Of a DNA stretch of 64,000 bases, positions 51,208 through 59,393 are shown in pieces. Made by a program: the position numbers and the translations under genes. The notes under the pieces were generated by a model. That model searched no databases, had not been told where the DNA came from, and saw only the letters and a program-made list of their open reading frames with translations. The number at the start of each line of letters is the position of its first letter. Position 1 is the stretch's first letter. Origin of the DNA: Lysinibacillus sp. FSL W8-0992 (GTDB taxonomy: Bacteria; Bacillota; Bacilli; Bacillales_A; Planococcaceae); assembly GCF_038008685.1 (NCBI RefSeq), contig NZ_JBBOZQ010000001.1, forward strand, positions 3,782,001 through 3,846,000, in the 5' to 3' direction.

Positions 51208-52080
51208 ATGAAATCTAAATTTCAGTTTATTTTATCAATGATCATTTTCGGTACAATCGGTTTAGTTGTTCGAAAAATTGATCTTGCTTCGAGCGAAAGA
51301 GCTTTACTAAGCAGTTTTATAGGTTGCTTATTTTTAACGGTACTCTTCTTTATGATGAAGAAAAAGATATCATGGCATTTAGTGAAGTCGAATGCTTCCA
51401 TATTGCTTTTCTCCAGTATTGCATTAGGTGGAAATTGGATTTTTCTTTACCAATCCTATGACTATACGACAATTGCCAACGCAACACTCGGCTATTACTT
51501 TGCACCGGTGTTTGTAATGCTCCTATCCCCAATTATCCTTAAAGAACAATTGTCATTAAAAAAAGTAGTTTGTATTATTGTCGCTATTATGGGATTACTT
51601 TTGATTGTAGGTGAAGGTCTGAGTGCATCTAAAACGGATGATCTCCTCGGACTTTTTTATGGATTAATTGCCGCTGCATTTTATGCTACATTATTGTTAT
51701 TAAATAAATTTATTAAAGAGATGGAAAAACTGGAGCTGACAATTATTCAGCTCGGCACAACTGCTATTTTCCTTATGCCATATGTTTTCTTAACTTCTGG
51801 CTTTAGAATGTTTAGTGTAGCGAGTTCTTCCATTCCTTTTATTTTAATTTTAGGGATCTTTAATACGGGGATTGGGTTTTGGTTATTCTTTGCTGGCATG
51901 GAGAAACTTAAAGGGCAAAGTATTGCCATGTTAAGCTATGTTGATCCATTTGTAGCTATATTAGTTTCGGCTTTAATACTGCAAGAGCAAATGACAGTGC
52001 TTCAAATGCTCGGTGGCACGTTACTGTTAGCCTCAACATTTGTTAGCGAAATAAAATTACTTAAATTTTTAAAACATTAA
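51208..52080 (+). CDS. EamA/DMT-superfamily transporter
   Basis: The 290-residue protein has ten predicted membrane helices in two five-helix repeats and the DMT block (YVDPFVAILVSALILQEQM). Proteins of this family export or import metabolites; the substrate is unknown. GAAGGAG precedes the ATG. A leader ORF and hairpin are directly upstream, and a terminator follows. Confidence 0.92.
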   Translation: MKSKFQFILSMIIFGTIGLVVRKIDLASSERALLSSFIGCLFLTVLFFMMKKKISWHLVKSNASILLFSSIALGGNWIFLYQSYDYTTIANATLGYYFAPVFVMLLSPIILKEQLSLKKVVCIIVAIMGLLLIVGEGLSASKTDDLLGLFYGLIAAAFYATLLLLNKFIKEMEKLELTIIQLGTTAIFLMPYVFLTSGFRMFSVASSSIPFILILGIFNTGIGFWLFFAGMEKLKGQSIAMLSYVDPFVAILVSALILQEQMTVLQMLGGTLLLASTFVSEIKLLKFLKH

Positions 52081-52092
52081 ATATCGTCATAC

Positions 52093-52126
52093 ACAGTGGG
52101 AAGTATTTATTCCCACTGTTTTTTAT
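52093..52126 (+). terminator. Terminator after the EamA gene
   Basis: ACAGTGGGAA (52093-52102) and TTCCCACTGT (52110-52119) form a perfect 10-bp stem followed by TTTTTATT. Confidence 0.92.
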
Positions 52127-52132
52127 TATGAA

Positions 52133-52873
52133 TTACCAAAGTAAATCATTTAAAAATGTAAGAATATCTTTGTTCACTTCATTTTTGTCTATGCCCAATA
52201 TCATTAAATGCTTAGAGTTCGGATACCCTTTCATTGTTTTATGCTGTGTCGCTACGTTGTGAGAAATTACATCTGCACTGTCTTTATATAACGGATCATC
52301 TAAAGCACCATATAAAATACTGATTGGTGACGTTATTAGTGCTAATTTATCCATCGTTTTTTGAATGAGGTGTTGAAACTCCACTAATGAATCGATTGAC
52401 ATATTTTGCAAACATGTTATTTCTACGTTTATTTGGTCTTCATTTTTTCCTTCAAGTTGTTTATAACCTTTTGCATAATGAAAGACACGCTTTTGGAGAA
52501 AAGCTGCTTCCCTACGTATTGGCACTGACATTGTCACAACACCAGTTACCTCCAGCTCTTGCGCAACTTTTAATGCAAGTACACCACCAAGAGAAAGGCC
52601 AACAACGGCTATTTTTTCATAGCCTTCATCCTTCAACAACTGGTAACCGTCTAGTACATCTTGCCACCAATTTGTCGGTCTAAATGTGAGTAGCTCTTCT
52701 GCTGTTAAACCATGTCCTCTGTATAAGGGTGCATAGCAAGTATAATTGTGCTGTTGCAAATACTTCCCTAACTTTTTCATATCAATTGTATTGCTTGTAA
52801 AAGAGTGTAATAGTAAAACAGCCTTATCGCCACCTTTATAGAAAAATGGCTTAGGGGGTACTATTTTCATCAT
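52133..52873 (-). CDS. Carboxylesterase (Est30-like alpha/beta hydrolase)
   Basis: The 246-residue protein begins MMKIVPPKPFFYKGGDKAVL like Geobacillus Est30 carboxylesterase and has the nucleophile elbow GLSLGG with the catalytic Ser and a late His in NSKHLMIL. The oxyanion HGF motif is HSF here. It hydrolyses short-chain esters. GAGGT precedes the ATG. Confidence 0.9.
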   Translation of the reverse strand: MMKIVPPKPFFYKGGDKAVLLLHSFTSNTIDMKKLGKYLQQHNYTCYAPLYRGHGLTAEELLTFRPTNWWQDVLDGYQLLKDEGYEKIAVVGLSLGGVLALKVAQELEVTGVVTMSVPIRREAAFLQKRVFHYAKGYKQLEGKNEDQINVEITCLQNMSIDSLVEFQHLIQKTMDKLALITSPISILYGALDDPLYKDSADVISHNVATQHKTMKGYPNSKHLMILGIDKNEVNKDILTFLNDLLW

Positions 52874-53019
52874 TATTTTGAATACCTCACTAACGTATGC
52901 TTAGACTTTCATTAATTAAATTAGAGTATAACATCTATTGTTGATTTAACGACAAGATGAGATAAAAATGAAAAAGGAGAATTCCCTCTTTAGTAGGAAA
53001 TCCCCCTTTCGTATTGGTG

Positions 53020-53931
53020 TTACTTCTTCGGCTGTAAATCCTCAATGGAGTCTATATCCATATATTCAGGAACGACAAATCCATTTTTTGTTCCTTTTAA
53101 GTTCTCACCTAAATCATCGAAATCATCTTTATATTTTTCATAAAAAGAGCTATGTGTTGTTGGTAACCAAGCGGCTACGGTTGCATCAGCTACGCCTGTA
53201 GCTATAGCTTGAAACATAATGGCAGGATCTACTGGTGTAATTGTGACAGTGTATCCGAGGTCTTCAAATACTGCCTGTAGTACACTACTTGAAGCTCTTT
53301 CTGAATCCCACGGAGTAGAAGCTAATTCAATTTCTTTTCCACTTACTTTTTTTGCATCTTTTGTCCATACATTTACCTTTTCTTGGTTTTCTTCTATCCA
53401 TTTGTCTGCTGCTTCTTCAAATGAACTTGTTTGTGCTTCAAACATTACAGCTTCCATATCTTCTGGTTCCCAGTAAAATCTATCCAGTATTGTATACGCA
53501 TCAGGTAAGTCTTTTTCCAAGCCTTTACGCGCAAGTGTATTAATATTTTCCGATCCACCTAATGTCCCTTGAGGATCTTCCAAAAATTTTAAATCATAAG
53601 ATGAAAACATCCAATGTGGTGTCCATCCAGTAATAATAATTGGCTCTTCATTTCGAATAGCCTGCTCTAAAGAACCTAACATCCCAGGTGTTGAACTTTG
53701 TTCAAGTTCCCAACCTTTTAAATTATCATATTTCTCTATAGTTTTTTCCGCAAGCTCAGTCAACCCAGCTCCTGGTTCAATTCCAATAATCTTATAATCT
53801 ACTTGTTCACCTATGCTTGGCGTATTTTCTGATGAATTGCCATTTTCTTGTTTGCTATCTCCATCACCACACCCTGTTAAAAGTAGCATAGTGGCTAGCC
53901 CTAAAGTGAGTCCTACCGATTTCAATTTCAT
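53020..53931 (-). CDS. Orphan glycine betaine-binding lipoprotein
   Basis: The 303-residue lipoprotein has lipobox LLTGC and an OpuAC fold with its two lobes in the usual Bacillus order: IIGIEPGAGLTELAEK first, and EIELASTPWDSERASSSVLQ second. This is the reverse of the opuAC gene at 40358-41233. Betaine-cage aromatic residues are in GWTPHWMF and TPWDSE. No ATPase or permease gene is adjacent; the promoter has the same operator as opuA, so it probably feeds that transporter. Confidence 0.92.
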   Translation of the reverse strand: MKLKSVGLTLGLATMLLLTGCGDGDSKQENGNSSENTPSIGEQVDYKIIGIEPGAGLTELAEKTIEKYDNLKGWELEQSSTPGMLGSLEQAIRNEEPIIITGWTPHWMFSSYDLKFLEDPQGTLGGSENINTLARKGLEKDLPDAYTILDRFYWEPEDMEAVMFEAQTSSFEEAADKWIEENQEKVNVWTKDAKKVSGKEIELASTPWDSERASSSVLQAVFEDLGYTVTITPVDPAIMFQAIATGVADATVAAWLPTTHSSFYEKYKDDFDDLGENLKGTKNGFVVPEYMDIDSIEDLQPKK

Positions 53932-54016
53932 CTTTTTCCATCCCCCTAGTTTAAAAACTTAGCGTTTCATTGTCTTCCTAAGAAACCCTTTATTTAATTA
54001 TTTTTACTCGGCTACC

Positions 54017-54061
54017 AAAAGTAACAACTTGATTTTATCAACAGGTTGTTACTTTTGTCAA
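54017..54061 (-). promoter_or_regulatory. Promoter of the orphan binding protein with BusR-like operator
   Basis: On the minus strand TTGACA (complement of 54056-54061) is followed by AAAAGTAACAAC and, after 16 bases, GTTGTTACTTTT (together 54017-54056). A TAAAAT -10 lies between the arms. The sequence and spacing match the opuA promoter at 38003-38045. Confidence 0.78.
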
Positions 54062-54288
54062 ACGACTCCCTTACTAGACATACCCATTTTTGCACATTCC
54101 ATAACATAATCATTGACAAAAAGAGCCCTTTAATTGGCTCTCATTTCTTTATTCCAAAAAAATAATAATAGTACATTTATAAGAATCGTTTTTCATAGTA
54201 TATTTCCATAATTTATTTAATAAATGAAATGAATGAATTAAAATAAAGGTAAAAGTTGGCGAAAAGATTATTGGTTAGGAGAAGTGAG

Positions 54289-54495
54289 ATGTGGAAAGAT
54301 TTGAATAGAAATTTAATAGCAAATATATTTTTATTTGTGGGAAGCATTTTATTATTATTAAAATTAATATTTGTAATGGGGTATTTTCACGAGGTTCGAG
54401 TAAACTATGGTACTTATATTGATGTATATATAATTTTCTTTTTCATTGGTGTCATCTTGAAGTCAATAGGAAAGAAGAAAGTGAAATCACGATAG
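54289..54495 (+). CDS. Small two-helix membrane protein
   Basis: The 68-residue protein has helices at about 8-29 and 41-58 and a lysine-rich tail. The start is the ATG at 54289 with AGGAGAAG upstream; the upstream frame to 54256 lacks a ribosome site. It is the only plus-strand gene nearby. Family not recognised. Confidence 0.55.
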   Translation: MWKDLNRNLIANIFLFVGSILLLLKLIFVMGYFHEVRVNYGTYIDVYIIFFFIGVILKSIGKKKVKSR

Positions 54496-54790
54496 AATTA
54501 TCCTTTAAATTTTACAGTAATCTCACCCACTAGTAATCGTTTAAACTAGAAAGAATATGATCATTAGTATTAATTATCTTTCCAAATGATATTGTTGATA
54601 GATAGAAGTCATCCACTTCGTGAGCAGGAAAGAATTTTTTTAAGTACTTTAAAGCACTGTTAAGAAGTTGATGTAGTTGATTGAATATTGTTGCCAACGT
54701 AAGCAATGGAAAAACACTACTCCTTTTGTTCTTTGAACTACTTCTATTGGCACAATAAGAAAGGACCAATAAATGGTCCTTTCTTATTGC
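54496..54790. other. Intergenic region with a terminator and possible gene remnant
   Basis: Arms CAATAAGAAAGGACCA (54753-54768) and its complement (54774-54789) form a perfect 16-bp terminator, probably for the acetyltransferase at 54808. A 79-codon minus ORF begins inside this palindrome, so it is not a real gene start; its downstream part (ALKKYLKKFFPAHEVDDFYL-like) may be a gene fragment. Confidence 0.6.
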
Positions 54791-54807
54791 AATATTTAAT
54801 TAACCTG

Positions 54808-55263
54808 TCACTCGGTAAGATATTTTATTACTGCCATTTCCTTACCGAACCGGTGACCTTCATCAATAAATCCTAGACTCGCATATAAATTATGTGCACC
54901 CAAATTTTCAGGATGATAACCTACAATAACTTTTTTTGAATTCGGTAATTTAGCCATCTCTGAAATCATTAACTTAGTTGCAGCTTTACCGATACCCTTG
55001 CCTTGGAATTTCTTATCCACCATTATTCTATATACCCAATAACCATCAAGTTCTTCTTGAACAGCATTATACATTAAAAAGCCGACTACTTTTTCATTTA
55101 AATAAATAGCATATGGCTTTAAAGTAGGCTCAAACTTTGACTGAGCTATTGATATGGCATTGGATTCGATGTATTTTTTTTGTTCTGTTGCTATCTCTAA
55201 TTCACAGCAGTCGTACCAGTTTTCTGCATTTAATTCTACGATTTTCACATTTTCTTTAATCAT
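54808..55263 (-). CDS. GNAT acetyltransferase, spermine/spermidine type (BltD-like)
   Basis: The 151-residue protein has the GNAT A motif (VYRIMVDKKFQGKGIGKAAT) and C-terminal YHPENLGAHNLYASLGFIDE, with an N-terminal ELNAENWYDCCELEIA segment typical of polyamine acetyltransferases such as BltD. Substrate is inferred. It has a strong ribosome site (GAAAGGGGAA) and a possible leader ORF with hairpin upstream. Confidence 0.85.
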   Translation of the reverse strand: MIKENVKIVELNAENWYDCCELEIATEQKKYIESNAISIAQSKFEPTLKPYAIYLNEKVVGFLMYNAVQEELDGYWVYRIMVDKKFQGKGIGKAATKLMISEMAKLPNSKKVIVGYHPENLGAHNLYASLGFIDEGHRFGKEMAVIKYLTE

Positions 55264-55299
55264 AATTTTCCCCTTTCAAAATGCGGGGAAACGCCAATG

Positions 55300-55356
55300 T
55301 TAATAAGTCGTTATCCCCTTATAGCCATTAATTTTATAAAATCTCGTATTTGTCAT
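55300..55356 (-). CDS. Possible leader peptide of the acetyltransferase
   Basis: An 18-codon ORF (MTNTRFYKINGYKGITTY) has a perfect AGGAGG 8 bases upstream. Its end overlaps a stem with GGGGATAACG pairing to CGTTTCCCC (about 55283-55318), and the acetyltransferase ribosome site follows within 40 bp. It resembles a translational attenuator, like the leader of the CatB-type gene. The rest of 55357-55575 holds no other gene I can support. Confidence 0.45.
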   Translation of the reverse strand: MTNTRFYKINGYKGITTY

Positions 55357-55575
55357 AATGAACGCCTCCTCTAACTACGACTACCTAAAATTATAACTAT
55401 AAATTTTTAGGCTTTTTTATTATACCATTTTTTTCATAAAAATCCTTTTTAGTATAAATTGTAGAAATAAATTACGTTACACATTAAAATAGAGCCAGCT
55501 AATTTGCTCAACAGTTTTCAAATAAGAACCCTGTTAATTCAAAATGGATATGTTGGAGAAAATATTTTGAGGACT

Positions 55576-56013
55576 TTAGTTTTTCCATTCTTCCCTAACA
55601 AAGGCCATTGCGCTTTCAATCGTTGAGACATTCTTCTTGAGCCAATTTTTACCCATTTCTCTTACTAATGAGTGAATAAACCCTATTTTACTAACAATTT
55701 TTACATAATCCAGTAATACATTTATAACACCATCATCTAACCCCAGCTCTTGTAAATCCTTAACTAGTTCTATATCATCCTGAGAAACAACACCATTGAG
55801 GTTTTTAAGATAATCAATTGGTGTCGAAGAAAGAATCTTTTTAATATACCATTCTTCGTAACTCATTCCTGTTTTAGCTTTAAATCTTTCTTCACCTTTT
55901 GCATTCCATTCCTCAATTGTTATCCCGTGTACTTCTTTAAATCGTTCTTCAGTAGTCGTGCCGTATATTTCTTTGCCAATTATTTTCTTATTTCGTTTTT
56001 TATCATTACTCAT
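55576..56013 (-). CDS. DnaD/DnaB-like helical domain protein
   Basis: The 145-residue protein has a C-terminal segment (DDIELVKDLQELGLDDGVIN, then VLLDYV, and KIGFIHSLVREMGKNWLKKN) that matches the DnaB_2/DnaD-type C-terminal domain of Firmicute replication initiation proteins, with the conserved Trp and Lys-rich helix. The N-terminal winged helix is absent; instead there are two GITIEEWN/GMSYEEWY-type repeats. It could be a mobile-element replication protein remnant or an independent DnaD-domain protein. Confidence 0.65.
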   Translation of the reverse strand: MSNDKKRNKKIIGKEIYGTTTEERFKEVHGITIEEWNAKGEERFKAKTGMSYEEWYIKKILSSTPIDYLKNLNGVVSQDDIELVKDLQELGLDDGVINVLLDYVKIVSKIGFIHSLVREMGKNWLKKNVSTIESAMAFVREEWKN

Positions 56014-56083
56014 CTATTTCACCCCATTTCGACCTTATTTTCTTCTTAAGCTAGCCCAATCGTTAGTTCAAGCATGAAAAAAG

Positions 56084-56103
56084 AGCTGCCGTAGCAACCC
56101 AAT
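56084..56103 (-). terminator. Terminator (GAGCTGCCGTAGCAAC type)
   Basis: GAGCTGC and GCAACCC/GCAACTC form a short stem followed on the minus strand by TTTTTT. The same sequence occurs at about 56870-56891, so it is a duplicated terminator. Confidence 0.7.
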
Positions 56104-56135
56104 AATCTATCATTAACGCCCCTTGATTGAATAGC

Positions 56136-56309
56136 TTATTTTCCTTTTAATTGTTTGGCATTGATAAAAAAGGTAGATCCAATTAAAAATAGGCCTAAAC
56201 AAACGAACATCGATATTCCCGAATATTTATCATTAAATATTGTAGTGTTTACCAAAATAACTACCATCATTAGTACAAATGTTACATATAAGCCTTTAAT
56301 GTGTTTCAT
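56136..56309 (-). CDS. Small two-helix membrane protein
   Basis: The 57-residue protein has two helices (about 5-24 and 32-50). The start is the ATG at 56309 with GAGGAGG 8 bases upstream; an ORF to 56345 has no ribosome site. It follows the 56350 gene closely, probably on the same transcript. Confidence 0.6.
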   Translation of the reverse strand: MKHIKGLYVTFVLMMVVILVNTTIFNDKYSGISMFVCLGLFLIGSTFFINAKQLKGK

Positions 56310-56349
56310 AAGTAAAACCTCCTCATAGTTAAAGAGAGCTCGCATATTG

Positions 56350-56781
56350 TTAAAGATTTTTTCTAGATTGCGTAAAGATAATAAAACCTACAATTAAAAT
56401 CGCAAAAATCCCTAAACCTTTATAAACATATTGGATGTAACTTTTACGGTAAGTATACTCGCCTTCTCTAATTGCTTTTAAATATTGACCATTCCCTATG
56501 TGGATTGCAATTGCAGTATCTGTATCTATTCCATCAATTGAATAATATTTCGTTCCTTTTGGATATGCATTTGAAAAGTTGCCTTCATATTGTTCCATAT
56601 CTGAATACTTTGTAACTTCACCAATTTCTTTATTAATCTTTTCTACATATTCATCACTAATTACATAAATATAATCATCCCAAACAACGAAAGGATATGC
56701 CCAGCTTGTTGCCTTTGCTTTGCACGGAAAAAATGAAAAGACCACAATCGCAGTAAATAATATAAGTTTTGTATATCTCAA
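56350..56781 (-). CDS. Exported membrane-anchored protein, unknown
   Basis: The 143-residue protein has a signal peptide (about 1-23, ending in KAKA), an extracytoplasmic domain with Tyr and Asp residues (DDYIYVISDEYVEKINKEIG) and a C-terminal membrane helix (about 118-137). The start is a TTG at 56781 with GGGAG 8 bases upstream. Family not recognised. Confidence 0.65.
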   Translation of the reverse strand: MRYTKLILFTAIVVFSFFPCKAKATSWAYPFVVWDDYIYVISDEYVEKINKEIGEVTKYSDMEQYEGNFSNAYPKGTKYYSIDGIDTDTAIAIHIGNGQYLKAIREGEYTYRKSYIQYVYKGLGIFAILIVGFIIFTQSRKNL

Positions 56782-56869
56782 GCTTTACACTCCCTCAATA
56801 TATTTACTGATTAGACGATTAAAACTTAATTTAGTTATAAATAATACTCACGAACCTTCTATTAGTAAA

Positions 56870-56891
56870 AAAGAGCTGCCGTAGCAACTCA
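56870..56891 (-). terminator. Terminator after the APH-like gene
   Basis: A second copy of the GAGCTGCCGTAGCAAC terminator type, with TTTTTT on the minus strand, directly after the stop of 56914-57777. Confidence 0.72.
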
Positions 56892-56913
56892 TTGGGCGTT
56901 AAATACACAATTA

Positions 56914-57777
56914 TTATAAGTATTTTCTCCACTCTTGCCATGCTTTTAAGTAATCATCTAGGTCGTGTGGATGTACTTGAATACATACGCCAATACGTGT
57001 GTATAACTGAAAAAGCACCTCGTCCACAAGTCGTTCCTTCGAAAATGAAGAATCGCTATTCCACAACGCAAACGATGACAAAAGTGTATTCATAGTTAAG
57101 CTATCGGGTGAAGAGCAAAAAGCATAGGTAAAATCATAAATTTTTGGCCCAATTAGCGGTGACGGATCTATAACACCGTTGATTTTATTATTCAAAAATA
57201 TAAAATTGTGAACACCCGTATCTCCATGTAAATAATACTTCTCTTCTTGGGTATAATGAGCACTTAATTTTTTTACCAACATCCCTACTCTTATATGGTC
57301 ATGTATTGGTAGTTTGTCTTCTATGCTCTTTTGAGCAAATGCTAAACTACTCTCATTAAATTCTGACCAATATTTTCTATGTAGTCCATTGACCCTTCCC
57401 CATGGCATATCTTTGTCCACTCGTTGGTATGTATTAAATAACTCTTTTATTAAAACTTCCATCCATGCCAATTTAGACCCTCGATTAACATGTGTTTCTC
57501 CAGAAATATAAGAGTAGACAATAAATTCTTTGTTTCCGTCTGTATAAAGAACATCAGGCAATAGCTTTACATCACGATATGCGGATAGAAAATCATTAGT
57601 TGCAGTAATAATGGCTGGGTTATCTATTTTTATTACAAAGGTCGGCTTTTTGTTAATGCTGAGCGTAAATAATACCCCATTCGTCGTTCCGCTTTTTAAA
57701 GTTTTTAATGTTAGACAATCGTTACTTATCAAACCTTTATTTATTAGTATTTCAATGACTTCATTTATTTTTTCCAT
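56914..57777 (-). CDS. Aminoglycoside-phosphotransferase-like kinase
   Basis: The 287-residue protein has the APH/choline-kinase core: catalytic YLHGDTGVHNFIFLN, metal-binding GVIDPSPLIGPKIYDFTYAF, and an N-lobe Lys in FVIKIDNPA. The actual substrate (aminoglycoside, other small alcohol or lipid) cannot be told. The start is the ATG at 57777 with GAGGGA upstream; the ORF extends to 57822 without a ribosome site. Confidence 0.87.
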   Translation of the reverse strand: MEKINEVIEILINKGLISNDCLTLKTLKSGTTNGVLFTLSINKKPTFVIKIDNPAIITATNDFLSAYRDVKLLPDVLYTDGNKEFIVYSYISGETHVNRGSKLAWMEVLIKELFNTYQRVDKDMPWGRVNGLHRKYWSEFNESSLAFAQKSIEDKLPIHDHIRVGMLVKKLSAHYTQEEKYYLHGDTGVHNFIFLNNKINGVIDPSPLIGPKIYDFTYAFCSSPDSLTMNTLLSSFALWNSDSSFSKERLVDEVLFQLYTRIGVCIQVHPHDLDDYLKAWQEWRKYL

Positions 57778-57787
57778 CTTCGATCCC

Positions 57788-58741
57788 TCATTGATAATGT
57801 TCGAGGTAATTGCCCTTTTCAAATATTTCCTTTGCGCTTAGGGCAGTCCATTCCTCAGGTGTTACATCTGGGTGTAATTTAAGATAGGATTTAACCATTT
57901 TATAGCCCTCACTGTAACCATATGAAGATGGTAGGTCATCCCCTCCAAAAATAATTTCTTGTGACCGCTTAAAGTCAGGACTATCTAAATCTCCTACAAC
58001 TTTTGACCAATTTTCTCTGTCGTATGCAGAGTACAATATATTATCATAATAATCATTAGGATAAACTAATTTACTAAACATAACTGCCTTTCCTTCAAAA
58101 ACCATGTTATCCAAAATCGTAAAACGTGCATCTTTAGGTAGGTACTTCTCAGTCCAAATACTATGATGATATTCGTGAGATATGCTAATTCTCATATCTT
58201 CTTCGGTATAATTTTTATTGTATAGCACTATAATTTTCCCCGCCCCCACCGTTACCATATATGCGTATACATTAGTGGCAGGAAAAACACATACATTCGT
58301 TTCTTTTTCGGACGGAATAAGGTCTGAAGATTTGAAAAGAGCTTCTTTTATAAGCTTTTCTGTTTCTTCCCTATTAATTTTTTTACTTAATAATTGATTT
58401 TCTGTTAATTGGTCGGGAGCTACGTTTAGTGCATAATGTGCCATATGAAGATATTCGCCATTGTCAAAACAATCACTATAGATTGGTTCAATAACCTCAT
58501 CTTTATAAATTTCTTGTTTTGATTGTTTTGGGTTACTTTCAACCTTATCTTGATAGTTGTCATAAAGTTTATAGGCATTGATTATTTTATACTTTTGCTT
58601 TGTTTGAGGGTGTTCAAAAGATGTAACGATACTTTCAATTTCTTGTTTTTTATGCGATTTTTCTGTTTGTGTACAGGAAGCAAGCGTTAGAATTGTGCAT
58701 ATTAGTATAAATGCTGTAATTATTTTTGGTAATTTTATCAA
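57788..58741 (-). CDS. DUF2268-type zinc metalloprotease-like lipoprotein
   Basis: The 317-residue protein has a lipobox (LASC) and the zinc-binding HEYHHSIW motif of the DUF2268/YjaZ family, with a downstream LDNMVFEGKAVMFSKL as the third ligand block. It is likely an exported peptidase-like protein of unknown substrate. A TTG at 58741 is the start, with GGGAAGG upstream. Confidence 0.88.
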   Translation of the reverse strand: MIKLPKIITAFILICTILTLASCTQTEKSHKKQEIESIVTSFEHPQTKQKYKIINAYKLYDNYQDKVESNPKQSKQEIYKDEVIEPIYSDCFDNGEYLHMAHYALNVAPDQLTENQLLSKKINREETEKLIKEALFKSSDLIPSEKETNVCVFPATNVYAYMVTVGAGKIIVLYNKNYTEEDMRISISHEYHHSIWTEKYLPKDARFTILDNMVFEGKAVMFSKLVYPNDYYDNILYSAYDRENWSKVVGDLDSPDFKRSQEIIFGGDDLPSSYGYSEGYKMVKSYLKLHPDVTPEEWTALSAKEIFEKGNYLEHYQ

Positions 58742-58822
58742 TAAAACACAACCTTCCCAAAAACTTATATTTTAAATAAAGTTTACCATATTTTTCATAC
58801 TTAACAAAATCTTGTGTGGAAA

Positions 58823-59344
58823 TTATAATATGTTCCGAATATCTGCCCACCCGTAAACAAGTTCATCTAGTTTTTTGCCAGCAATCTGAATTTCAACAGT
58901 ATCTATTTTGTTCCCACCAAGCGCTTCATAAAATCGATGAAAACTATTATCTTTCAAGACAAGCACAAGCATAGAACGCAATCCCATTGCTTTAATTTCT
59001 TCTACGATCGCTGTAACAAGTGCTCTCCCAATCCCTTGCCCTTGGCATTCTTTCATAAGATAAATGGCATATAGCTCCCCTTCAAACTCAATATATTTAC
59101 CGCTTCTTTCTTTACCGCCAGAAGAAAAACCAATAATTTGTCCTTCATTATTTTCCGCTACAAATACAGCGTCATTTGAAATATTCTTTATCCATAGCTG
59201 TTCTCGATTTTCATACGATAAATTTATTAAGTATTCGTCAGGAACGATGTTAGCATATGTTGTTCTCCAACTGTCGACATGTACTTTTGCTATTGCTTTC
59301 GCATCTGGTTCGGTTGCTTTTCTAATTATAAAATTTTTATCCAT
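58823..59344 (-). CDS. GNAT-family N-acetyltransferase
   Basis: The 173-residue protein has the GNAT A motif (ELYAIYLMKECQGQGIGRAL) and MLVLKDNSFHRFYEALGG. It looks like the PaiA/YkkB group. The start is the ATG at 59344 with GGAG upstream; the GTG at 59356 lies in that site. It ends next to a 21-bp-period repeat array. Confidence 0.9.
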   Translation of the reverse strand: MDKNFIIRKATEPDAKAIAKVHVDSWRTTYANIVPDEYLINLSYENREQLWIKNISNDAVFVAENNEGQIIGFSSGGKERSGKYIEFEGELYAIYLMKECQGQGIGRALVTAIVEEIKAMGLRSMLVLVLKDNSFHRFYEALGGNKIDTVEIQIAGKKLDELVYGWADIRNIL

Positions 59345-59393
59345 ACGATACGTCACTCCAATGGAGGTTGATATGTTCTCATAGTAGTGATTT

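Noticed and set aside
54530-54769. 79-codon minus-strand ORF as a gene
   Set aside because: Its start lies inside a perfect terminator palindrome; only its tail might be an old gene fragment.
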